Shown here piece after piece: positions 1 through 8,013 of a stretch of DNA of 64,000 nucleotides. Each line of letters opens with the position of its first letter. The first letter of the stretch is position 1. Both the position numbers and the translations under genes were made by a program. Below the pieces are notes generated by a model. That model saw only the letters and a list, made by a program, of their open reading frames with translations, had not been told where the DNA came from and searched no databases. Origin of the DNA: JAWLHJ01 sp039587535 (GTDB lineage: Bacteria > Gemmatimonadota > Gemmatimonadetes > Longimicrobiales > Gaopeijiaceae); assembly GCA_039587535.1 (NCBI GenBank), contig JBDHIF010000003.1, positions 1 to 64,000 on the forward strand, read 5' to 3'.

Positions 1-181
1 GGTTCCGGCCCCTCCGAGCCGGTGCAGCCCGCACCGCCGGCGCGGGCGCGCAACACCGATGCCGGTCGGGCTCCGAGTAGGCCATCGCTGGTGCCTTCAT
101 TGGAAACGTTGGCATTCCCGACCCGAGCACCTCATGTTTGAGGAGAGGAGTTGTCTCACCCGCCACCCATACCCGCACCCC

Positions 182-655
182 ATGCTCGACGCACCCGGAG
201 ATCAGCTCGAGGCACTGCTCAGCGACTACGAGCAGCGCAAGCAGGACGAGACCCGCCGTCTGGTCCAGAAGGCCCTCGTCCTCGAGGAGGACCGCAAGCG
301 CGGCGCAGAGTACCTGCGGCGATGGGCGCTCCAGCACACGCGGGACGTGGCAGAGCGCCTTCAGCACGCGGGACACGGGGTCGTCTACCAGGAGCTGCTC
401 GACAGCTATCCGCCGAACGTCCGGATCCATCTGTATCGGAAGGCGAGCCCGCTGGACGACGAGAAGCCAGGACGCACGACGCTGGAGCTCACATGGGGCG
501 ACCCGGGCTCGGACGAGGTGACCGTCAAGCGGTGGACGGCCGAGGGAATCTCGTCCGCGCGGCAGCAAGCGGTGGTTAGCGCCGATGAGCTGGACGACAT
601 CTGGGTTCGAGAGCAGCTCCTGGCGTTCGTGCGCGACGTCCTCGATCTGGCCTGA
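182..655 (+). CDS. Hypothetical protein, helical N-terminus with conserved C-terminal motif
   Basis: I do not recognise a family. The protein is about 157 residues with a charged, probably helical first half (Glu/Arg/Lys rich, residues about 5-60) and a more beta-like second half. It ends in D-D-I-W-V-x6-F-V-x2-V-L, which resembles the C-terminus of the next gene. The ATG at 182 begins the well-behaved coding part. An in-frame ATG at 134 is possible, and neither has a convincing ribosome binding site. It lies 8 bases before the next hypothetical and upstream of an exopolysaccharide operon on the same strand. It could belong to that operon, but nothing in the sequence proves it. Confidence 0.6.
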   Translation: MLDAPGDQLEALLSDYEQRKQDETRRLVQKALVLEEDRKRGAEYLRRWALQHTRDVAERLQHAGHGVVYQELLDSYPPNVRIHLYRKASPLDDEKPGRTTLELTWGDPGSDEVTVKRWTAEGISSARQQAVVSADELDDIWVREQLLAFVRDVLDLA

Positions 656-663
656 GCGAGACG

Positions 664-1302
664 ATGTTCGACCCGTTCGACGCATTCGACCCGATCGATC
701 CGGGACCATCCCCGGATCCACCGCTTCGCGTGCAGGCGGGCGAGCCATCCGGGCCAACCCAGCGCTCAACCCGGCGCTGGGTCAACGCCACAAACCGACG
801 CGTGCAGCCGACTCCGGCCATCTCGCGCCCCGCACCAGAGCACCCGGCACCGTCCAGATCGGACGCCGCAGCCCAACCGGCGCAAATCGACGACACGGGT
901 CCTTCCCACGACGGCGGCGCCAAGCGCCACACGGACCTCGATTCAATCCGGAGCTCCGCCCTATCCGATTTCCGTGCGGCGGTCGAGCGGCTTCTGGCCC
1001 ACGGGCACGTCGCCGCGTTGACCGACGAGATGGATACGGCACAACTCATTGTCACGGTATACTTTACCCCGAGTCCGGGTCCGCTTGTTCATTCGTCACT
1101 ACGCGCATCGGACCCGGCACGCTTCGAGCTTAGGGTCACGGCGTCCCCAGGGGGCGACGCACAGGCGGTCGTCGGGTACGCCACCGGTCCCGGAGGGGCT
1201 CCCTTCACGTTCATGGGTCGCAGGTACGTCGACCAGATGGACCGAACCTGGGTCGCCCGCCGGTTCAACGAGTTCGTCCAGCGGGTGCTCGAGCAAGTCT
1301 GA
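664..1302 (+). CDS. Hypothetical protein, C-terminal domain related to the preceding gene
   Basis: The protein is 212 residues. The N-terminal 85 or so are Pro/Asp/Arg rich and look disordered. The C-terminal 120 residues form a compact domain ending D-R-T-W-V-x6-F-V-x2-V-L, matching the ending of the upstream protein by eye. There is no signal peptide or membrane segment. A GAGACG stretch just upstream of the ATG may serve as a weak ribosome binding site. The two genes are probably diverged tandem paralogues. No function can be assigned. Confidence 0.65.
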   Translation: MFDPFDAFDPIDPGPSPDPPLRVQAGEPSGPTQRSTRRWVNATNRRVQPTPAISRPAPEHPAPSRSDAAAQPAQIDDTGPSHDGGAKRHTDLDSIRSSALSDFRAAVERLLAHGHVAALTDEMDTAQLIVTVYFTPSPGPLVHSSLRASDPARFELRVTASPGGDAQAVVGYATGPGGAPFTFMGRRYVDQMDRTWVARRFNEFVQRVLEQV

Positions 1303-1397
1303 CGGGTCGACGGCACGTACCTTGCTGCATAAGGGATCACCCCTAGGTTTGGCGTACTCGTCCCCCCGATCTCCAGACGTACACGACCATCGTCAAC

Positions 1398-2996
1398 GTG
1401 CCCCCAATTCAGCGGCAAAATGCAAAGGGCGAGGCTGGTCCCGAGACTCACCGCCGCTACGGTGAGATCGAGGACCGTCCCCGCCGCATTCGGGCCCGGA
1501 TCTTCGGGCTCCTGGCCATCGGCTTGGGCACCGTATATGTGGCACTCCTGCCATTCAACCTGAACCCGGAAACACCGCTCGCGGGGTGGGCCTTCGTCGC
1601 GGCCGAGATTTCGTGTCTCCTGCTGCTCGCCGTGGCCACGTCGAGCGTGTGGCGCTTGCGCTTCAAACCGCCGGAGGGACTCCCCGCCCGCGTTCTTCCC
1701 TCGGTAGACGTCTTCATCACCGTCTGCGGCGAGCCCCTCGCAGTGATCGATCGCTCACTGGCGAGCGCGGCACGCCTAAGTTACCCAGGCAAGCTCTCGG
1801 TCTACGTGCTCGACGACGACAACGACCCACGGGTGGCGGCGCGGGCCGCCGAGCTGGGCTTCACCTACCGATCACGTATCGCCGAAGGACAGCCTCGCCG
1901 TTGCCGAAAGGCCGGGAACCTGAACTACGGGCTCGAGCGAAGCTCGGGTGAGTTCGTTTTCACGCTGGACGCCGATCACGAGGTCGACGAGACGGGATTC
2001 GCCCCGCTCCTCGGCTACATGCGTTTTCCGGAGGTCGGGTTCGTTCAGTCGAAGCAGCGCTTCGTCGTGCAGGAGGACGATCCATTCAATGCCCAGGATC
2101 CGGTCTTCTACGACGGCATCCAGCTCGCGTTTGACGACAGCGACACGGTCATCTCGTGTGGCTCGGGCGTGCTCTATCGCCGCCGGGCACTCGATGATGT
2201 GGATGGCTTCGCGGAGTGGAACCTCGTCGAGGATCTGACAACCTCCTACGAGCTGCATGCCCGGGGATGGAAGACCCTGTACTTCCCCTATGCCATCACG
2301 AAGGGGCTCGCGCCGGCCAACATCCACGAGGTGTACCGGCAGCGAGGCCAGTGGGCCACGGACACGCTCCGGCTGTTCTTCTGGGACAATCCCATGCTCA
2401 AGCGGGGCCTGTCGTGGCGAGCGAGGTTCCGGCACCTGATGATCTCCCTCACCTACCTTTGGGCCGGGTTCCTGGTGCCGATCTTCTTCGTGCTGCCCCT
2501 CTATGCGTACGTGACCGGGCAAAACCTGTTCACGAGCAACGAGGGGCTGATCTTCGCCGCGCGGGCCGCGTACTTCGGCCTCTTCGTCGTGGCGGTGCGA
2601 AGCCTCTTCCGAGGGCGAAGCGTGGGAAAGCAGTTCCAATTCCTGGTCGGCCTTTTTCCGGTCTACATCGCAGGCGCATTCCGGGCCCTCTTCCATCCAA
2701 AGCGTCGCGACCTGGCCTACAAGGTCAACAACACGGGTGATGCGGAAGTAGCCGAGCCGGCTCCCTTCCGCACCTGGCTCGCACTTGTCCCGCAGCTCGC
2801 GCTGTTCGGCGCGAACGCCGTGCTCCCGTTCTACGCCTTGTGGTTCCGTACGGCGGGCCCGTGGACGATCCTCATCAACGTCGGCGTCTCGGCCTTCGTG
2901 CTTTGGACGCTGTGGCCGGTGATCGTCGCCGGGCTGACCCATCGGAGCCACGCCATCGCGGTGGCGGGCCTCAGGACCCGTGAAGCCGCGGCCTGA
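1398..2996 (+). CDS. Cellulose-synthase-like glycosyltransferase family 2, PilZ-less
   Basis: This is a processive membrane GT2 enzyme, related to BcsA, expected to polymerise a beta-glucan from a UDP-sugar at the inner membrane. Two membrane helices (residues about 35-55 and 60-80) precede the catalytic domain. The GT-A motifs are visible: D-D-D-N-D near residue 130, L-D-A-D-H near 190, V-E-D near 277 and Q-R-G-Q-W near 315. Four or five membrane helices follow, with a gating-loop-like Y-K-V-N-N-T-G. The usual Q-x-x-R-W motif has Gln in place of Arg. At 532 residues it lacks the C-terminal PilZ domain of BcsA, so direct c-di-GMP control is unlikely. The start is GTG. Its stop overlaps the next gene by 17 bases, so the two are translationally coupled. 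Confidence 0.85.
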   Translation: MPPIQRQNAKGEAGPETHRRYGEIEDRPRRIRARIFGLLAIGLGTVYVALLPFNLNPETPLAGWAFVAAEISCLLLLAVATSSVWRLRFKPPEGLPARVLPSVDVFITVCGEPLAVIDRSLASAARLSYPGKLSVYVLDDDNDPRVAARAAELGFTYRSRIAEGQPRRCRKAGNLNYGLERSSGEFVFTLDADHEVDETGFAPLLGYMRFPEVGFVQSKQRFVVQEDDPFNAQDPVFYDGIQLAFDDSDTVISCGSGVLYRRRALDDVDGFAEWNLVEDLTTSYELHARGWKTLYFPYAITKGLAPANIHEVYRQRGQWATDTLRLFFWDNPMLKRGLSWRARFRHLMISLTYLWAGFLVPIFFVLPLYAYVTGQNLFTSNEGLIFAARAAYFGLFVVAVRSLFRGRSVGKQFQFLVGLFPVYIAGAFRALFHPKRRDLAYKVNNTGDAEVAEPAPFRTWLALVPQLALFGANAVLPFYALWFRTAGPWTILINVGVSAFVLWTLWPVIVAGLTHRSHAIAVAGLRTREAAA

Positions 2997-5900
2997 GGAG
3001 GAGCGGCGGAAGCGGCGTCGGGGACACCCGCTTCGTGCTGCGGTCATCGCCGCCTGGGCCGTCGGTGCCCTCGTAGCCCTATTCGTGATTCACGGCCCGT
3101 TCTGGAGGGACGTGAGCTATTGGATGGAGCATGCGATGGCCCACGCGGAGCGCGAAGATTGGGCCGAGGCCCTTCGGTATGTCGGACATGCGCTGGATGG
3201 CGCTCCCGACGACCCGGACATCCTCACGTTCGCGGGACACCTGCACCGGGAGGTCGAGGCCTGGCCCCAAGCAGCCGATCGCTTCAACCAGGCGTTGAGT
3301 GCCGACGCGGGCCGACCAGAGGCGTCGCTGGGCCTGGCCGAGAGCCTGCTCGCGCTGGGCGATCCGGATGGAGCAGCGGAAACGCTCGCCGGGATGCGCC
3401 TGACCGACACCGACGAGCAACAGCACGCCCGTGCAGTGGCGCTCGCGGAGGCAGCCGGTCGCCCCGACCTGGCCCTGGAGCTAATGGCGTCGATACCGGG
3501 CGCCGACACGGATGTCGATATTCGCCGCGCACGGGCCCGGCTGAGCTTGGCGGCCGGAAGGGAAGACGACGCGCTCCAAGGGTTTGAGGCTCTGCACCGT
3601 GACGGGCTTCTCGATGAATCAGGCGCCCTCTCCTATGCGTGGATGCTGAACGAGCGGGGCGCCCACGCCGATGCTCTGGAAGTGCTCGAGCGCGGGCCGG
3701 ATTCCCCCGACGTAGCTGAGCTCGCGGCGCGGACGGCCCTCTGGGCCGACCAGTTCGACCGGGCACGCAACCACATCGCGACCTTGCCCGAGGGCAGCAG
3801 GGCGGCTCAGGATCTCACTGTGCTCCTCGACGACGCGCAGGCGCGCCGCACCCGCGCGGCCTTTGAAGCTGCACGGCGAGCGGAGGCCGAAGCAGAGGCA
3901 GCACGCCTCAGGGACACACCGCCGGCCGATCCTGCCCAAGCGCTCGAGTTCTGGCGAGCGCGACTGGAGGATGATCCGTCGAACGCCCTGGCTCGCGCCG
4001 AGATGGTCGCCCTGCTGGAGGCTTTCGAGCGATTCGACGAGGCCCTGGACGCGCTCATGGGCCCGGATCCGATCGACCGGGTGGCCGCCGATGGAGGCCC
4101 ACGGGCGGTCCACGCGGCCCGCCTCAGCCTGTGGGCTGGCCGCCCCTCCGACGCCGTCCGGCTCCTCGAGCCGTCCGGCGGTCCCACCGAGCTCCTCGCA
4201 CGCGCTCGGTTCGAGAGCGATGACGTCGAGGGGGCCTACCGGACTCTGGGTGCGGGCCGAACAGTGAGCGGCGCCGATCCCTCGCCGACCGACGCATCGC
4301 TGCTGCTGCTGACCGCGCGCGTCGCAGACGCCGCGGGCCGTCCCGCCGAAGCAGCCGAGGCGCTGGGCGCCCTGTCACGCGTGCGCGAGCTCGACGTGCA
4401 GGAGCTCGACTGGTGGGCCGGCCTCCTTTGGCGCTCCGGCGGCCTGGAAGGGGCGTTGGTCGCGTACGAAGGCATCTCGGAACTTCGCCCGGAGGATCCT
4501 GCCGTCTACCGAGCCATCGGGGACTTGCGGCAGGGTCTCGACGATCCGCAGGGTGCGGAAGCGGCGTATCGCGACGCGATTCGGCTCGGCGGTCCTGGGG
4601 ACGCCGCCGGCCCCGGGTTGGGCTTGGCGCTCCAGCGCCAAGGCCGTGACGATGAGGCGGCCGAGGCCTATACAGCGTACCTGGAGGCTCGACCCGCGGA
4701 CGCAGATGCACGGCTGGCCCTCGCCCGCGTCCTTGCACGCACCGGTGCGTTCGAGCGCGCGGGACTCGAGTACGAGCGAGCAGCTGGCCCGAGCGCCGAA
4801 GCGGACACACAGCTCTCCGACGAGATCGCTCGGGCCTGGATGGCCGCTGGGGAGCACCAACGAGCAGAGCCCTGGGCCCGCCGTGCCGCGGCCGATCCGG
4901 CCCAGCCACTTTCGAGGGCGCGCCACGCCCACCTCCTCGCGCTTCTCGACCGCCACGACGCGTCGGCAGCGGTCACCAAGGGGCTTGCGAACGAGTTGAG
5001 TGCCGCCCCGCCGACCACCAATTCGCTTGAGGACGCGCTGGTCAGGGCCTGGATCCACCGCCTGCAGGGCCGCCCCCTCGCGGCTCTCCGGGCGCTCGAA
5101 GACCAGGTCGTACAACATGATACGTCCTCGCTGGCGATCGAGGTGCGGGTGTTCCAGGCCGAGGTTCGTGAGGCACGTGGGGACCTTTCCGGAGCCCGCG
5201 CCGATGTGGCGGAAGCGCGGGGAACCGGCGCTGCTCCGACGGACCTTCAGCACCTCGAGCAGGCGTTCGAGCGGCGCAGCCTGCCCAGAGCAGCCACCGG
5301 CATCGAGGCCGGAAGCGACGCTCGGGAGCTCGACGTGACGACGGTGTGGGCCCGTGTGGGCTTCCGACCCGCCGAGCTCGGCGCACCGGTCTTGTCGGCC
5401 GAGGTGCGCCACCGGAATGCGCGTCAGCTGGGCGCCACCGGTGACGGGACGGCCTTCCTGGCGAGCGCGGACTCCCTCTTCGTCTCCGATGCGCTTCGAC
5501 TCGACGCGAGGATCGGGCTGGAGTGGGCCGACCGGGCAGAGACTCGGATGCTCGGAGCGGTCAGCGCGACGCTGGAGACGCTAAACGCGACCCGTTGGTC
5601 GCTCGACGTGTCACGCTTGCCGGTCTGGTCCGAAGCTCAACGACGGGGAGCACCCGAGTACGCGCGGGTCTCCAATCTCGGTGCCCTGGACCCGGACCTG
5701 ATGGTCAACGAGGCCCGTCTTGCCGTGTCCACGGTACCGGCGAACCCGGAGCGCCGCAGCGCACACGGTGAGGTGGGCGTCGCGCGCTATTCCGATGGGA
5801 ATGATCGGTTGTTCGGATACGCCCAGTGGAGGCTGCCGATCCATGCCCGCCAGGGTACATCGCTCGCACTGACACCGAACGCCTATGCCGAAGGGTATGG

Positions 5901-6189
5901 TCGCGCCGCCGAGAGTTACGCCAGCCCATCGAGCTTCATTGCCCTCGGGCTCGCCGCAGAGGGTAGCCGAACCTTCGGTCGGTTGACGCTCGACGGTCGG
6001 GCAAACCCGCATGTATACCGCCTTCCGGGCGACACCGGCGTCGGCATCGAAGGTCGCCTGGGCCTCACCCTCGGCACCGCGCTCGGCGATCTCCGAATCG
6101 AGGGTCGGTACCTCGAACAGGGCCGCAGCTACGACCTGTTCCGGCTGGGATCCCAGCTCACGCTGCCGCTCGGCGGCGGCCCGAACTGA
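2980..6189 (+). CDS. TPR-rich exopolysaccharide export protein with C-terminal beta-barrel (BcsC/PelB-like)
   Basis: The product is 1069 residues. A basic N-terminus and one hydrophobic segment (residues about 20-42) are followed by some 700 residues of TPR-like helical repeats, rich in Ala, Leu, Glu and Asp. The last 280 or so residues switch to alternating beta-strand sequence typical of an outer-membrane porin domain. This is the architecture of BcsC and PelB, which guide polysaccharide through the periplasm and across the outer membrane. The GTG start lies inside the end of the glycosyltransferase gene, and a GH8 gene follows 4 bases downstream. The gene context therefore supports export of the GT2 product. 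Whether it is closer to BcsC or PelB cannot be decided by eye. Confidence 0.8.
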   Translation: MKPRPEEERRKRRRGHPLRAAVIAAWAVGALVALFVIHGPFWRDVSYWMEHAMAHAEREDWAEALRYVGHALDGAPDDPDILTFAGHLHREVEAWPQAADRFNQALSADAGRPEASLGLAESLLALGDPDGAAETLAGMRLTDTDEQQHARAVALAEAAGRPDLALELMASIPGADTDVDIRRARARLSLAAGREDDALQGFEALHRDGLLDESGALSYAWMLNERGAHADALEVLERGPDSPDVAELAARTALWADQFDRARNHIATLPEGSRAAQDLTVLLDDAQARRTRAAFEAARRAEAEAEAARLRDTPPADPAQALEFWRARLEDDPSNALARAEMVALLEAFERFDEALDALMGPDPIDRVAADGGPRAVHAARLSLWAGRPSDAVRLLEPSGGPTELLARARFESDDVEGAYRTLGAGRTVSGADPSPTDASLLLLTARVADAAGRPAEAAEALGALSRVRELDVQELDWWAGLLWRSGGLEGALVAYEGISELRPEDPAVYRAIGDLRQGLDDPQGAEAAYRDAIRLGGPGDAAGPGLGLALQRQGRDDEAAEAYTAYLEARPADADARLALARVLARTGAFERAGLEYERAAGPSAEADTQLSDEIARAWMAAGEHQRAEPWARRAAADPAQPLSRARHAHLLALLDRHDASAAVTKGLANELSAAPPTTNSLEDALVRAWIHRLQGRPLAALRALEDQVVQHDTSSLAIEVRVFQAEVREARGDLSGARADVAEARGTGAAPTDLQHLEQAFERRSLPRAATGIEAGSDARELDVTTVWARVGFRPAELGAPVLSAEVRHRNARQLGATGDGTAFLASADSLFVSDALRLDARIGLEWADRAETRMLGAVSATLETLNATRWSLDVSRLPVWSEAQRRGAPEYARVSNLGALDPDLMVNEARLAVSTVPANPERRSAHGEVGVARYSDGNDRLFGYAQWRLPIHARQGTSLALTPNAYAEGYGRAAESYASPSSFIALGLAAEGSRTFGRLTLDGRANPHVYRLPGDTGVGIEGRLGLTLGTALGDLRIEGRYLEQGRSYDLFRLGSQLTLPLGGGPN

Positions 6190-6193
6190 CCCG

Positions 6194-7384
6194 ATGCGTC
6201 AGAGGCTTCTTTTCGGCCTCTTCGTGTCGGTCGGACTGATGGTCGCTTGGGGCTGTTCGGACCGGCGCGGCGTTGAGGATGCGTTCCTCGAAGACGCCTG
6301 GGCCGTGTATATCCGGAACTACGTGCATCCCGACGGATACGTGCTCGACCCACGGAGAGACGGGGGTCGCGTGACCTCGGAGGGGCAGGGGTACGCGCTC
6401 CTCCGTGCGGTGTGGCACCGGGACGAAGACGCGTTCCGAAGGATCGCCGCCTGGACCCGGGCGCACCTGCAGCGTCCTGACGGCCTGCATTCGTGGCTTT
6501 GGGCCCCGGAGGGTGGCGGGCGGATCGTAGATCCCAACACGGCCACGGACGGGGACATGGAGATCGCATGGGCGCTTCTCATGGCCGCCCAGGTATTTGA
6601 CGACGCTGAGCTACGTGCTCGGGGCGCCGAAATCGTGCGGGCAGTTCGGACGGAGACCGCTCTGCAGTTAAGAGGGAGCGTCGTGGACACCGGGGCCCGC
6701 AACGGCTCGACCTTCGAGGAAGCCCGAGCCGGCACGAACGAGTGGTTTCCGGCCGCGGGAGACTGGGCGGTCGCTGACCGAATCACGAATCTCTCGTACT
6801 TCGTCCCGTACGCGCACCCGTGGTTCCACGCGGTGGACCCCCAGGGTGGTTGGGACCGGGTCATCGAGGTTGGCTACGACCTCCTCGATCGTTGGATGGC
6901 CGACCCCGCTCACCGCCTGCCGCCGGCGTTCGTACATCTCGACGGGCGGGGAGTCCCCAGCCCTCTAAGCCCAGAAAGCGAACTAGAGACTCAGTTCTCT
7001 TTTGATGCGATCCGGTTGTACTGGCGCGTCGAGGCGGATTGCCGCCTCCGCGGTGATCCTCAGGCGTGCAGCGATCCGCTGACGGTCAGCACCGCGCTCG
7101 CCATCCTCGCGGACTCCTCCGGCATCGTATCCAGCTACCGCATGGATGGCGGCCGGCTAACCGAGGATCAGTCGACCACCTTCTATGCGGCGCTCCTGCC
7201 GGCCGCGCGCCGCGTCGCACCGAGCCTCGCCGACGAGCTGCTGCAGCCTCATCTAGGGGCCGACGCGCTCTCCGGCGTCCTCGCCGCTCGGGATCGATAC
7301 TATGACCACAATTGGGTCTGGTTCGGTCTGGCCCTGGACCGTGGATGGATCGAGGGTCGGACCCCGGAGCCCCCCGTACCGTAG
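6194..7384 (+). CDS. Glycoside hydrolase family 8 lipoprotein (BcsZ-like endoglucanase)
   Basis: This is a GH8 inverting endo-beta-glucanase. The first 21 residues are a lipoprotein signal ending W-G-C, so the enzyme is probably anchored in the periplasm. The family hallmarks are present: T-S-E-G-Q-G-Y with the general-acid Glu63, and A-T-D-G-D-M-E-I-A with the catalytic-base region Asp119/Asp121. In cellulose operons this enzyme (BcsZ) trims nascent polymer. It begins 4 bases after the exporter gene and completes a synthase-exporter-hydrolase operon. The ATG at 6194 is chosen because it starts the signal peptide; the frame stays open further upstream, inside the exporter gene. The length of 396 residues is normal for the family. 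Confidence 0.88.
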   Translation: MRQRLLFGLFVSVGLMVAWGCSDRRGVEDAFLEDAWAVYIRNYVHPDGYVLDPRRDGGRVTSEGQGYALLRAVWHRDEDAFRRIAAWTRAHLQRPDGLHSWLWAPEGGGRIVDPNTATDGDMEIAWALLMAAQVFDDAELRARGAEIVRAVRTETALQLRGSVVDTGARNGSTFEEARAGTNEWFPAAGDWAVADRITNLSYFVPYAHPWFHAVDPQGGWDRVIEVGYDLLDRWMADPAHRLPPAFVHLDGRGVPSPLSPESELETQFSFDAIRLYWRVEADCRLRGDPQACSDPLTVSTALAILADSSGIVSSYRMDGGRLTEDQSTTFYAALLPAARRVAPSLADELLQPHLGADALSGVLAARDRYYDHNWVWFGLALDRGWIEGRTPEPPVP

Positions 7385-7494
7385 GCTCGAATCCTCCGAC
7401 ACAAGCGCCGTGCAGCCTGCGCGGGCCGCACCTAGATTCTCGTACGACGGGCCGTGTCGCCGCAGCCGTCATCCCTCTATCTCACGCCAACCCC

Positions 7495-8013
7495 ATGTAC
7501 TGGATCATCAAGCTCGTCCAGAACCTCGTGAAAGCCCTGAACTCCGAGGGGACTCCGGGCCAGGTGGCTGCGGGTATCGCGGTGGGGGCGTGCCTTGGAC
7601 TGACGCCGCTCTTCAACCTGCACAACCTGGTGATCGTCGCCGCGATCCTGTTCTTCCGGGTCTCGGTGCCCGGCGCGATGCTCGGATGGATGATCTTCAC
7701 GCCGGTAGGCTACCTGCTGGATCCAGCCTTCGATCAGGTGGGTCGGGCGCTGCTCATGGACGCGGACGGGCTTCGCGATGTTTGGGCGACCGCGTACAAC
7801 ACGCCGGTCGTCGCGTTAGCCAATCCGACCAATACGATCGTCGTCGGTAGCTTCGTCGGCTGGGTGGTGCTTTCGATCCCGATCTTCTTCCTGGCCCGCT
7901 TCGGCGTCACCCACTACCGCGCCACGATCTACGCCAGATACAAGGACGCCAGGTTTTTCAGGGCGCTTCGGGCATCCAAGCTCTACAACACCTACCGGAT
8001 GTTCCGGCCATGA
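7495..8013 (+). CDS. TIGR03546 family membrane protein
   Basis: The protein has 172 residues and begins M-Y-W-I-I-K-L-V-Q-N. It has glycine-rich hydrophobic helices and the G-x2-L-G-L-T-P pattern also seen in DUF2062-type proteins. The combination of this protein with the next gene is the usual TIGR03546/TIGR03545 pair, which has no established function. The two genes overlap by 4 bases (ATGA), so they are translationally coupled. The ATG at 7495 is preferred because family members begin at this point. In-frame sequence further upstream is not membrane-protein-like. Confidence 0.82.
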   Translation: MYWIIKLVQNLVKALNSEGTPGQVAAGIAVGACLGLTPLFNLHNLVIVAAILFFRVSVPGAMLGWMIFTPVGYLLDPAFDQVGRALLMDADGLRDVWATAYNTPVVALANPTNTIVVGSFVGWVVLSIPIFFLARFGVTHYRATIYARYKDARFFRALRASKLYNTYRMFRP

